This document shows, in pieces, positions 37,348 to 46,409 of a stretch of 64,000 bases of DNA. The translations under genes were made by a program, and so were the position numbers. Below the pieces are notes generated by a model. The model was not told where the DNA came from, made no database searches, and was given only the letters and a program-made list of their open reading frames with translations. This DNA comes from Umezawaea sp049997955 (GTDB lineage: Bacteria; Actinomycetota; Actinomycetes; Mycobacteriales; Pseudonocardiaceae), in the NCBI GenBank assembly GCA_049997955.1, contig JAEBDY010000014.1:1-64000 (forward strand). The letters run 5' to 3'. Within the stretch, counting starts at the first letter, position 1. The number at the start of each line of letters is the position of its first letter.

Positions 37348-40300
37348 TCAGCTGAAGAAGATGCGAGCGGGCTCAGCCCAGCCCGAACCGATCTGCACTC
37401 CGTCTCCGAAGGGGAACCCGTTGAGGCCGTTGACGTTCGGGAACGACCACACTGTTTCGTCGGGGTGGACCGTGACGATCTCGGCCCGGCCGTTGCCGTC
37501 GATGTCCGCGAACCAGGTCCGGTCGGAAGTCCAGCCCATGCCGATCTCCTGGTAGCCGTCGTACATCCCGTAGTCCAGTCCGCTCAGGTTGCGGTACGCC
37601 CAGACGATGCCGTCACTGTTGACGGTGATGAACTCGGCCCGATGATCGCCGTCGATGTCGGCGAACCGGATCTTGTCAGGGGCCAGGGACGTAACCTTGG
37701 CGATCACCGGAGCGGCTGAGAAGGCGCTCGACTGACCTGAGCCGTTGATGCCGTAGAGGTTGCGGTAAACACGAACCCGCCCGTCGGAGTCGAGCGACAC
37801 CCGGTCGGCGCGACCGTCACCGTCGAAGTCGGCGAACCTCAAGCGGCTGGCGTCCGTGGACGTCGCTTTGCCGACCACCACGCCTGCGCCGAAGGGGAAC
37901 CCGTTCATCCCGTTGATGTTGGGGAACGCCCGGATCGTGCCGTCCGCGTCCATGCCGATGATCTCTGTTCGGCCGTCGGCGTTGAGGTCGGCGAACCATG
38001 TTCGAGCGGCGGTCCACCCGGACCCGATGTCCTGCGACCCACTCGCATAGGCGCCGTCGGTGTTGAGGAACGCCCGCACCACACCGTCCGCGTCAACCGA
38101 GATGATCTCTGCCTTGGCGTCGCCGGACATCGAGGACCCCAGGGGGGCCGATGTCGACAGGGGCTTGGCCGTCAACAGACCCTGGAATACCGTCAACTCG
38201 TCGATGTCGCCTAGCCAGTAGGCTCCGCCGCTACCGCTGCCGACCGTCAACAGGCCGTCGTGGTTCCACCCCACGACTCCGGTCACCGTGCTCTGCAACA
38301 CATCGTTGACCCACAGGCTCAGCGTGCGGGTCGAGGCATCGTAGGCGACAGCGAGGTGGGTCCAGGTGTTAACGGACGCATTGGCCGTGGACTTGGCGCG
38401 CCACCACATTGTCGGGCTGGCCGAGGAGTTCGGCATCTCCGCGGTCCACTTCGCGCCGTCGTATTTCAACGCGAACGGATCAACTCCCGACGGTCCGCGC
38501 TGGACGACGATGGTGCGCGGCGCGCCCTGATCGGACAGTCGCGCCCACACATCCACCGAGAAGGTCTGGTCGGTGTTGAGCACCGATTCGCTGCTCTGCG
38601 CGGATCCCGTGCCGTCCAAGTGCAGGCCTGTACCGTCGCGTCCGGATCCCCAACTGGCACCAGGTCCCAAGGTCAGGGTCAGGTCGTGGGCGTAACGGGA
38701 TGCGTCGTAGGCGGTCTTGCCCGACGCTTCGTTGAACTGCCACCATCCCACCCTGCTGACCGACATCGGGTCCACGAGGGCCGCGGTCTCCGGCGCGGTG
38801 AGAGCTCGCCCCCACACCCGCACATCCTCCATGTCACCCTGCCAGGGTTCGACCGCTGCGCCGTTGAATAGTCTGCGACCGATCCACAGTCCGCCCGTGG
38901 CATCGAACCCGTTGCCGACCGAGCCCGTCTCGCGTTGCAGGACGCCGTCCACGTAGAGCCGCACCTCACGGTTCGACGACTCGTAGGTGCCAGTGAGGTG
39001 CGTCCACACACCCGCCTTCGCGGTGGCATCCGAGAACACCTGTCGCTGCACGGCGTTGGAGACATCGCTCTCGGCAAGCGAGAACGTCCACTTGTGCTGG
39101 GACGCCTGATAACCCAAGCGAAAAGCGGCCGTAGTGGCACCCTGCTGGCTGATGACCGCGCGATCCGCCGTGTCACCGGCGAGTCGGACCCAAGCCGACA
39201 CGGAGAAACTGCGGCTCGTGTCGAGCACCTTGACGGTGGTGGCCGTGTTCGAGGAGGTGCCGTTGAACCCGACTGCGGGTTGGCCGCCGCGAGTGCGGCC
39301 AGGCAAACCAGGCGTTACACCGACCAGCGTCAGGTCGCGCCCGGCAGTGCTCGAGTCGGTCTCCGGGACATCTCCGAACAGCCACCGCCCGCTGTGGTTG
39401 GTGGGACTCGCGACACCGAACTGGTAAGCGGTCCGTTTGGTCAGGCCAGCACGGTCAACAGCATCGACGTACAACGTCTTCGGTCCACTTGACGGCGGCG
39501 TCCACACGACCGAGGCAGCCGCGCCCATGGTCGGCGCGGTGACAGTCATCGCGGGCGGATCGGTGAATCCCCACCTGTACTTGACCACATCGGTGGACGT
39601 GCTGGCGAAGGTGAAGGTGTCGGCCACGCCCAGCGAACCGCAACCCTCGGTCGGGCAACCGGCGGGCTTGTAGGTCTGCGCCGTCACGGTCGGGGCATCG
39701 GGAGCGACCAGATCGACGCTGAACTCGCACCAGTCCGATGGCTCACTCCAGAGCCGACCATCACCGGCTGTGGCGCGGAAGGCGTAGGCGCCCTCCGCCA
39801 CACCGAACCCGGCGATCGGCTGCGGGACGCCGCCGCTTCCGGTGCCGACGACTCCGGGGTAGAGCTGCCAGGTGTTCGTATCGGGCAGTTGGGCGATGAG
39901 ATCGGTGGCGCCGCCACCGTTGAAGTCCGGGCTCGGGAAGATCGTGGCGTCCGAGAATCCGGCGCCGATCTGGTGTCGCACCGGGGTTCCGGTGTACGGG
40001 GAGCGGGCGCCGCTGCCGGGGTAGAGCCACAGCTTGCCATCGTTGTTGATCTGGGCGATCACATCCGGGGCGCCGTCGCCGGTGCGGTCGATCACGCCGT
40101 ACATGTCGCGGTTGCCCCACCCGGTGCCCAGCGACACCTTGGCCTGGCTGGACGCGGTGCGTTTGTTCTCGCCGGGGAACAGGTACAGGGTGCCGTTGTT
40201 GTCGTCCCTGGCGATGAGGTCGGTCTTGCCGTCCTTGTCCCAGTCCGCGACACCGGCGAACGTGTAGGCGCCGAAGCCCGTGCCGATCAGCCCACGCGTC

Positions 40301-42462
40301 TGCGACGACGGTCCGCGCTTGTTCTCACCGGGGTAGACGTAGAGCTGGCCGGTCGGGTCGTGGCGGGCGATGACGTCGGCCTTGCCGTCCTTGTCCCAGT
40401 CCGCGACGCCCGCGATGGTGTAGGGATTCCATCCGGCCCCGAGCAGAACACGGGCACCGAGTTTGGTCGCGTCACCGGGGAACAGGTACTGGTATCCGTT
40501 GACGTCCTCGGACAGGACGTCGGAACGCCCGTCACCGTCCCAGTCCGCGGCGCCGATGATCGCGTCGGAGCCGTCGAGGACACCGAACGGCAGACCCGTG
40601 GGCGACGGGAGAGTGGTCTCGGAGATCGCGTCGTTCGCTCGACCACCCAGTTCCCGTGTCTCCGCGATCGGCGCGTACGTGCCGTCCTCACGGACCCGGC
40701 TCCACTCGAAGCGGGTTTCCATGGTGTCGCCCGCGTCGTCATCGCTGAACCGAGCCCGCAGGGTCGGTGTCGCGGTCGGCGTGAACGGCCGATTCGCGTC
40801 GGTCGCGCACTCCTTGCCGTCCACGGTCAGCTCGTCCGGCACGTTGGGCGGGGTGTTGTAGTCGATCGCCAGCACCGGGGTGGTCGGATTGTAGCGCTTC
40901 CACTGGTTGACCGTGGTCTCGTCGATGGCGCGCATGCCCAGAGTCACCGCAGGCCAACTGCCGTTGACGGCCTTCTTCACGATCGCGCTCACGTCGAACT
41001 CGACGTCACCGGTTCCCTGGCAGCCGAAACGCGAATCGACCCGGTGGTCGGCGATCGCGGTCGTGTAGTCGCCTTCCCAGAAGCCCGGTTGGTTGTTCCA
41101 CGTCGTGTTCGAGTCGATGGGGTAGGTGATCCACACCCTGGCGTTGTTGTCGGTCGCGTTGCACGTCCAAGACCACTGTTGTTGCAACCGGAACGAAGCA
41201 CCGGTGATGACCTTGCCGATCATCTCCTCCAGGTCCATTCGGAAGAACGACCGCACCAGGTATTGCGGGCTTTGACAGGCACCGTCCGAAGCCGACAGGT
41301 CGCACACCCGCCCCACGCCCGCTCCACCCCTAACGTCCCAGTCCGACAGCACAGCCCCGTTCTGCCAGAACGAGGTGTTCGTCAGGTCTGAGCGGCCCAT
41401 GACCATCGTCCAGGCGTTGTCCTGGATGTGCCCGGTCCACGAGGGGTCGATGTAGACCGGGAATTTCGTCGTCGGGTCGGTCATCATCGCCGCGCTCGGC
41501 GTCACTGACAACTCGCCGCCGCCGACCTTGACCGGCATGGTCACCCGCCGCAGATTGTCCGCCGGATCAGTCGTAGCCATCGGCTCGGTGGTGCTCTTCG
41601 ATTGGGCCGGTACTTTCGACGACACCGGAATCATGTCCGGCGAGGAGTCCCACATGACCGGCACCGGCGACTCAAACACGACCTTGCCCGCCGGGTCCTT
41701 GGCAACCAGGCCACCGGTCCCGTTCGCGGTCGCCTGCACACCCTTCGTGCTCAAGCCGAACTTCACCTCGGCCAGACCGGGGTGGGAGGCTGCCTGCCTG
41801 GTCTTCACAACCAGCAGTTGCGAGAAGCCCTGAGGGGAGGCGGTGAACCGCAGGTCCACGCCGGGGAACACCTCGGCGTAGGTCGCGTGCGGACCCGACA
41901 GCGTCGGCTTCGGCAGCGAGCCACCTGGCCAGGTGAGCGCCAGTTCGTGGTCGCCCTCGCGCAACACCGCCACCGGGCCGGTGCCGCCACCGGAGAACAC
42001 GACCGGCAGTGCTGACGCCACCGGAGTCACAACGCCGTTCGCGTCAGCTCGCAGGGTGGTGTCGATGGGCGTCCACGTGCCGTCGGGCTTCTTCGCCCAA
42101 CGGGGCTCCACGGACTGCTCCGTGGTGTATCCGCCGGTCGGACGGGCAAACGTCTGGTCGGTCTCCGACCGCAACGGGCTGATCTCGACCTTCGTACCGC
42201 ATCGCTTCGCCATCGCGGCTGCGGCCACCACGGTCTTCTCCGCCGGGGTGCACGCGGGTTCGGGCGCGGCGACCGCGGCGGGCAGGAACGGGGCGGTCGT
42301 GAGCACGAGTGCGAGTGCAGTGACCAGCGGGACCGCCGAGGTGGAATATCCGGATGTGCGCAGGCGAAAGCCTCGCGCCGCAAAGCGACGGGTGTGCAAC
42401 AAGCCCCCCATGACATGCGCCCGTCCCCCGACGACGCGCGGCCCAATGTGCCCGCAGATCAT
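37348..42462 (-). CDS. Secreted LamG/FG-GAP repeat protein, partner of the Rhs toxin
   Basis: This large exported protein has 1704 residues from ATG 42462, or 1687 from ATG 42411, which places the signal peptide nearer the start. The signal segment (LVTALALVLTTAPFLPAA) is followed by a DNRLRE-like cell-surface region (about 340-540) and a block of FG-GAP/VCBS repeats (about 640-870, recurring GVADWDKDGKADVIAR). Two LamG/concanavalin-like domains follow (from about 1020 and 1240), then further FG-GAP repeats (about 1440-1704, FADIDGDHRAEFITV). No catalytic motif was seen. It ends 30 nt before the Rhs gene, so they probably form an operon; it may bind a surface glycan or help deliver the toxin. 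Confidence 0.85.
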   Translation of the reverse strand: MICGHIGPRVVGGRAHVMGGLLHTRRFAARGFRLRTSGYSTSAVPLVTALALVLTTAPFLPAAVAAPEPACTPAEKTVVAAAAMAKRCGTKVEISPLRSETDQTFARPTGGYTTEQSVEPRWAKKPDGTWTPIDTTLRADANGVVTPVASALPVVFSGGGTGPVAVLREGDHELALTWPGGSLPKPTLSGPHATYAEVFPGVDLRFTASPQGFSQLLVVKTRQAASHPGLAEVKFGLSTKGVQATANGTGGLVAKDPAGKVVFESPVPVMWDSSPDMIPVSSKVPAQSKSTTEPMATTDPADNLRRVTMPVKVGGGELSVTPSAAMMTDPTTKFPVYIDPSWTGHIQDNAWTMVMGRSDLTNTSFWQNGAVLSDWDVRGGAGVGRVCDLSASDGACQSPQYLVRSFFRMDLEEMIGKVITGASFRLQQQWSWTCNATDNNARVWITYPIDSNTTWNNQPGFWEGDYTTAIADHRVDSRFGCQGTGDVEFDVSAIVKKAVNGSWPAVTLGMRAIDETTVNQWKRYNPTTPVLAIDYNTPPNVPDELTVDGKECATDANRPFTPTATPTLRARFSDDDAGDTMETRFEWSRVREDGTYAPIAETRELGGRANDAISETTLPSPTGLPFGVLDGSDAIIGAADWDGDGRSDVLSEDVNGYQYLFPGDATKLGARVLLGAGWNPYTIAGVADWDKDGKADVIARHDPTGQLYVYPGENKRGPSSQTRGLIGTGFGAYTFAGVADWDKDGKTDLIARDDNNGTLYLFPGENKRTASSQAKVSLGTGWGNRDMYGVIDRTGDGAPDVIAQINNDGKLWLYPGSGARSPYTGTPVRHQIGAGFSDATIFPSPDFNGGGATDLIAQLPDTNTWQLYPGVVGTGSGGVPQPIAGFGVAEGAYAFRATAGDGRLWSEPSDWCEFSVDLVAPDAPTVTAQTYKPAGCPTEGCGSLGVADTFTFASTSTDVVKYRWGFTDPPAMTVTAPTMGAAASVVWTPPSSGPKTLYVDAVDRAGLTKRTAYQFGVASPTNHSGRWLFGDVPETDSSTAGRDLTLVGVTPGLPGRTRGGQPAVGFNGTSSNTATTVKVLDTSRSFSVSAWVRLAGDTADRAVISQQGATTAAFRLGYQASQHKWTFSLAESDVSNAVQRQVFSDATAKAGVWTHLTGTYESSNREVRLYVDGVLQRETGSVGNGFDATGGLWIGRRLFNGAAVEPWQGDMEDVRVWGRALTAPETAALVDPMSVSRVGWWQFNEASGKTAYDASRYAHDLTLTLGPGASWGSGRDGTGLHLDGTGSAQSSESVLNTDQTFSVDVWARLSDQGAPRTIVVQRGPSGVDPFALKYDGAKWTAEMPNSSASPTMWWRAKSTANASVNTWTHLAVAYDASTRTLSLWVNDVLQSTVTGVVGWNHDGLLTVGSGSGGAYWLGDIDELTVFQGLLTAKPLSTSAPLGSSMSGDAKAEIISVDADGVVRAFLNTDGAYASGSQDIGSGWTAARTWFADLNADGRTEIIGMDADGTIRAFPNINGMNGFPFGAGVVVGKATSTDASRLRFADFDGDGRADRVSLDSDGRVRVYRNLYGINGSGQSSAFSAAPVIAKVTSLAPDKIRFADIDGDHRAEFITVNSDGIVWAYRNLSGLDYGMYDGYQEIGMGWTSDRTWFADIDGNGRAEIVTVHPDETVWSFPNVNGLNGFPFGDGVQIGSGWAEPARIFFS

Positions 42463-42666
42463 GACCGCCCCACACCGTTTTCACATAGGGTCCAAGTGGG
42501 TGACGCTTGGCACACCCTGCGCTACGACCGGTAGCGATCCGTTCCGGAGCCCCACTGTGCGACAGCCCTGCGTCCGGACCGGCACCAGCACGGGGGTGGC
42601 GCCAACTGGACACCGGACAGCGCAGTTCGCTGATCAGGCAGAGGAGCGCCGACTAGGGTCGTTCCC
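42463..42666. promoter_or_regulatory. Divergent intergenic region
   Basis: This 204-nt interval separates the start of the LamG/Rhs operon (-) from the DUF4419 gene (+), so both promoters should lie here. No clear sigma-type promoter or inverted-repeat operator was recognised. Confidence 0.35.
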
Positions 42667-44152
42667 ATGGTCACCTTCCGGGTCGACGACGTCCCGCCCG
42701 TCACCGACAGGCTGCCGACGCAGCCGCTCGGCGACCTGTTCACGGATGCGCTGGTGGTCGGCGGAGACCCGGCTTCAGAAATCCTCGTGCCGAACGGTGT
42801 GCATCCGCTGCTGAGCGCCGTCGGGCGTGCGTTCGCCGAGCACCGTCCGCTTGTACTGTCGCCGGACACGGTATGGCTGACCATCGCACAAGGCGTCGCC
42901 CAGCACGTCCGACTGCACACCGAAGAACTGCGGCCGCTTCTGGTCGACGCCAATCGCAAGCGGCTCGGGGTGACGATCGACGGGCCGGTACCGAACGACG
43001 TGAGCTCGTGGCAGCACGTGGTGGAGTCGTTCAGCAAGCAGCTCGCGGCCGAGATCGACCACTCGGAAGTGTTCGAGTGCGACTTCTCCACCAGCACCGA
43101 CGTCGAGCGGGTCGCGGGTCGGATCGTGCTGCTCGACGCGTACTCGCCGTACTTCGCGCTGTGGATGGTGTGCGTCTGCGGCATTCCGTCGATCACGGTG
43201 ACCGGCACGGTCGAGGATTGGCGGAAGATCCGCGCACGGATCGACTCGATCGCCGTGTTCGGCTTGGATGAGTGGCGTCGTTCGCTCGCACTGATCGTCG
43301 ACCAGTTCGTTCGCGCGGCAGCCGGCGATGTGGACACGGCGTTCTGGCAACGCATCTACAACCCGATCGACTCCTACGGCGGTGAGGTGATCACCGGCTG
43401 GGTGGCGCGGTTCTACCCGTACCTGACCGGGCAGGCCACAGCCGATGTGCCGAAACCCGTTGCTTGCGTTGCCGATCAACGAGCCGCATGACATGACCGT
43501 GAACGGCGGGTTCTACAAGGGGCCGGGGATCCGCAGCACCCCGGTGCCCGCGACGCTGTCGAAGGTGATCATCAACGTCAACGACCGGGTCGGTCGGGAC
43601 AACCGGGTTGTGGCGCTGCACGCCGGACTGGTCGGCGTCGCCCAGGACGAGAACGGCGCACTGGCACCGGTTGCGGGTTGGCACCTGGCACAGGCGCAGG
43701 TCCAGATCGACGATGTGATCGACCGAATCGTGCGCGACCACGACACCGAGCCGCCACAACCCACGCACGTGTTCGACCTGGGTGCCGAGGCCGTGGCGGT
43801 CTACCACCGCATCGGCTCCGCGACCCTGTTCGGCGGCGTGTGGCGGTTGCGGTCCGCCTCCGATCACCGCCGAGTGTTGGAACGTTACGACCTGTCGATC
43901 ATCATGATCATCGATCTCGCCGACGGTCGTAGCATCGGCGCGGTCTCGGACTTCGAGACGCAGACGATCCACTGGAACGTCTGCCGCGTCGAGGCGGTCA
44001 AGGGACGCTCCGTTCGGTTGGTGGACGATCCCGCCGACATCCCAGTGCTGGGCACCTCGTTCGCGCTGCTGCTTGACGCCGCGCTCGACTCGGGCGGCGA
44101 CATCGCCCATCTGGAAACCGGTCGACTCAGCGAACTGGACGCTCGAACATGA
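42667..44152 (+). pseudogene. DUF4419-family protein, one frameshift
   Basis: Two overlapping frames make up one protein of about 490 residues. The first (42667-43491) carries the N-terminal part with PLVLSPDTVWLTIAQGVAQH and GGEVITGWVARFYPYL; the second (starting around 43450) continues LLALPINEPHDMTVNGGF and runs to 44152. Both parts match the DUF4419 family, whose members are single chains of this size and unknown function. The break is near 43450 (gatgtgccgaaaccc), a one-base change. It could be a real inactivating mutation or a sequencing error. There is no recognisable slippery site. Confidence 0.75.
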
Positions 44153-44246
44153 CCAGGGAGCGGTCCACGGCAGGGCACTGTCGTCGTCGAGGTCGAATCA
44201 TTGGAAACAACCTCGAGGATGCTCCTGATTGGCGCAGACTCCACGG

Positions 44247-44828
44247 GTGATCAGAACGTTCGGACTCGTCCTGCTCGCCGTTTTGGCGGCCTGCGCCCCG
44301 TCCACCCCGCAAGCTACGCTGCCCAGCAGCACGTCAAGCAGTCCTGCGGCGACCACGTCTTCGCCGCCGAGCTCAAAGGTTGAAGCGGGACCGCGAATCG
44401 ATACCCCACGCCGGGTCGAAGGCGTGGACACGTGCGCGTTGCTGGAGCCAGGTGATTTCACCACCATGGGCGCCTTCGCCCGACCGCCGCGCCCGTGGGA
44501 CCAGCCGCCAGGGTCTTGCGTGTTCCAGATTGGCGAGGACACCCCGACCGACCTGCTCGTCATGGTCGGGTTCACCGAGCCCTATGAGAAGGTGAAAGCC
44601 ACCAACCCCGGCGCGGCCGAGCATCTGGTCGAAAGCCATTCCGCGGTGACCGGGTGCGGTCCGGGCCCCAACGGGCCCACCGACATGTCGTGCTCGGAAT
44701 TCGTGGCGGTCAACACCGACCGGACCCTGGTGATCACGATGTCGCTGGCGGACGCGAGCCAGGATCAACTGGCGCAGATCATGACCAGCCGAGTCCGGAC
44801 CGTGGTCCAACGCCTGCCTCTCGCCTGA
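44247..44828 (+). CDS. DUF3558 lipoprotein
   Basis: This lipoprotein has 193 residues from GTG 44247; an upstream TTG at 44229 adds six residues ahead of the signal peptide. The signal peptide ends in a lipobox (LLAVLAAC). A Ser/Thr/Pro-rich spacer follows, then a domain with DTCALLEPGDF and the paired cysteines (PGSCVF, GCGPG, MSCSEF) typical of DUF3558, a family of actinobacterial lipoproteins of unknown function. It lies 94 nt after the DUF4419 gene on the same strand. Confidence 0.82.
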   Translation: MIRTFGLVLLAVLAACAPSTPQATLPSSTSSSPAATTSSPPSSKVEAGPRIDTPRRVEGVDTCALLEPGDFTTMGAFARPPRPWDQPPGSCVFQIGEDTPTDLLVMVGFTEPYEKVKATNPGAAEHLVESHSAVTGCGPGPNGPTDMSCSEFVAVNTDRTLVITMSLADASQDQLAQIMTSRVRTVVQRLPLA

Positions 44829-45199
44829 CTGGTGAGAACAGTTGGCTATGCAGCAGCGAAAGGGCTACGAACAGTGAGATTGTCCCCGAAGAACGGACGC
44901 CGGATTTCATGCCACGAGGACGAGATCTTGACGATAGCCGACACGGACTTCGTGCGGGCTCCGGCAGCCGAGTGTCCAATGTAGATGGTGTGTTCGCAGT
45001 AGCCGAGATAGGCGAACACGTCCGTCGTGCATCGTCGCGGGTGACTCCCACCGTGGCGCCGATCGACCCTGCCCGTCGAAACGGGTCGATCCCACCCGTA
45101 CCCCTACACCAGGAATGATCACGAAACCGATCCGAATACCGAAGGAAGCCACCGCCACAGCTCGAATAGCGGCCCCAACTCAACATAACTACTACGAGC

Positions 45200-45675
45200 A
45201 GCAATATAGTCTCAACGCACACCGCGAGTCGCCTTCAGTCAAGCCTGAAGAGACGACCCCTTGACCATGAGGTAAGTGGTGACCTTCTCCCCCAGGGCCG
45301 CCCAGGTAAGTGCGTGACCTGCGGAAACACTGGATCTGCAGGTCGCGGCGGTGCCGTTGGACACCGTTGAATGCAGTTCCCAACCGTTGCCGCACCTTGA
45401 ATCCTCCCAATTGGCTCCCACTCCCTTATAAAACCGGCGGCTACACACAGACACCACGCACGTCGACCATCATCACATCGGCACCAACGGCTGCCGCTAT
45501 CGTCGATGCGCCCAACGCCACCCCAAAACGGGACGACACCAGCCGACCCGACAAGCAGCACCGACAGCACTACGCCGTCAACCCACCGAACACCACGCCG
45601 ACAGCCAGGCGGTAGACCTTCCCTACGCAGGCGGGGGTGTCCAAAATCCGCAAGGACGAGGTGCTGGCCCAGAAC
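45200..45675 (+). repeat. Dispersed repeat, copy B (~475 bp)
   Basis: It aligns with 25606-26070 in the same orientation. Long near-identical blocks are separated by substitutions and small indels. The left end carries the same hairpin as copy A. The - strand frame conserved in copy A is also open here (WEDSRC, SNGTAATCRSSV, AALGEKV). Confidence 0.75.
45228..45257. repeat. Hairpin at the end of repeat copy B
   Basis: Arms GTCG-c-CTTCAG and CTGAAG-aga-CGAC surround the loop tcaagc. The arms are identical to those in copy A while the loop differs, supporting selection on the structure or a very recent common origin of the ends. Confidence 0.65.
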
Positions 45676-45916
45676 ACCTTCCAGCAGGTGATCTGCCGCA
45701 ACGGCCGGTTCAACGAGCGAGCCAACGCGCCGACGTCCCTGCGGGACTGGTCGGGGTACTTCGACTTACCAGACATCGGGATCGTTCTCCTTAGACCGTT
45801 GTCCGTGAACAGGGTGTGCGGTTCAAGGAACAACCTCACAGGGTCGAGCCCGCACGATAGAATCGTGCGGGCGTGCTTATCCCCTCTGACGAGCAGCTGA
45901 CGACGTCATTGCGGTG

Positions 45917-46384
45917 TTATCCAAGGTGCGTCTCGACGCGATGCCCCAGCGAGTGCGTCACACGCAGTCGCATGCATGGATGCATGTGCAGGGACGCCAC
46001 GTCCTCGGCCGCAAAGAACCGAACTGTCCTTGATTCGTCGCTGACAGCAGCGTTTCCGCTGACGATTCGGCCACGGAAGACTAGCGAGCACTCTTGACTC
46101 ACTGTGCCGTCATCATAGGACGTTACGTGCGACGGGTCGGAGTAGAGGCCAACCAGGCCAGTCACCTCGACGTCGTAACCGGTCTCCTCACGTACCTCAC
46201 GCACGGCAGCGCTCGTGAAATTCTCACCTACGTCCACCATTCCACCTGGCATGGCCCAGTAGCCGTCATCCGCCCGTTCAATGAGGAGCAACTGCCCGGC
46301 CTCGTTCTGCACCGCGACGTTGACTACCGGCCACAACCGGTTCGCCACGGGTGCGTGAGGATCTCGAAAGTAGTCCTTTTTCAT
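45917..46384 (-). CDS. Nudix hydrolase
   Basis: This protein has 155 residues from ATG 46384. Nine further residues from 46411 are possible but would overlap the divergent gene's start. The Nudix box GGMVDVGENFTSAAVREV followed by REETGYDV fits the GX5EX7REUXEEXGU consensus, so a pyrophosphohydrolase acting on a nucleoside diphosphate derivative is expected. The substrate cannot be read from sequence. It is divergent from a TIR-STAND gene with only about 25 bp between starts. As TIR domains process NAD, a link to NAD metabolites is possible but is inference. Confidence 0.85.
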   Translation of the reverse strand: MKKDYFRDPHAPVANRLWPVVNVAVQNEAGQLLLIERADDGYWAMPGGMVDVGENFTSAAVREVREETGYDVEVTGLVGLYSDPSHVTSYDDGTVSQECSLVFRGRIVSGNAAVSDESRTVRFFAAEDVASLHMHPCMRLRVTHSLGHRVETHLG

Positions 46385-46409
46385 ACGTCGATCATGCACT
46401 ATGTATCGC
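46385..46409. promoter_or_regulatory. Very short divergent start region
   Basis: Only 25 bp separate the Nudix start (46384, -) and the TIR-STAND start (46410, +). On the + strand tatgta lies 6 nt before ATG 46410 and could be a -10 element giving a leaderless transcript. No ribosome-binding site is visible for the TIR-STAND gene. The -35 elements would fall within the neighbouring coding sequences. Confidence 0.3.

Larger units (their letters stand above)
44829..45916. other. Gene-poor region with repeat copy B
   Basis: This interval of 1088 nt lies between two convergent genes and carries no intact gene. It contains the second copy of the dispersed repeat. A frame from GTG 45637 (SKIRKDEVLAQNTFQQVIC and on) looks somewhat protein-like but begins inside the repeat and has no family match. 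Confidence 0.5.

Noticed and set aside
45637..45900. Small + strand gene starting in repeat copy B
   Set aside because: The start lies within the repeat, copy A does not keep the frame open with similar sequence, and no family is recognised.
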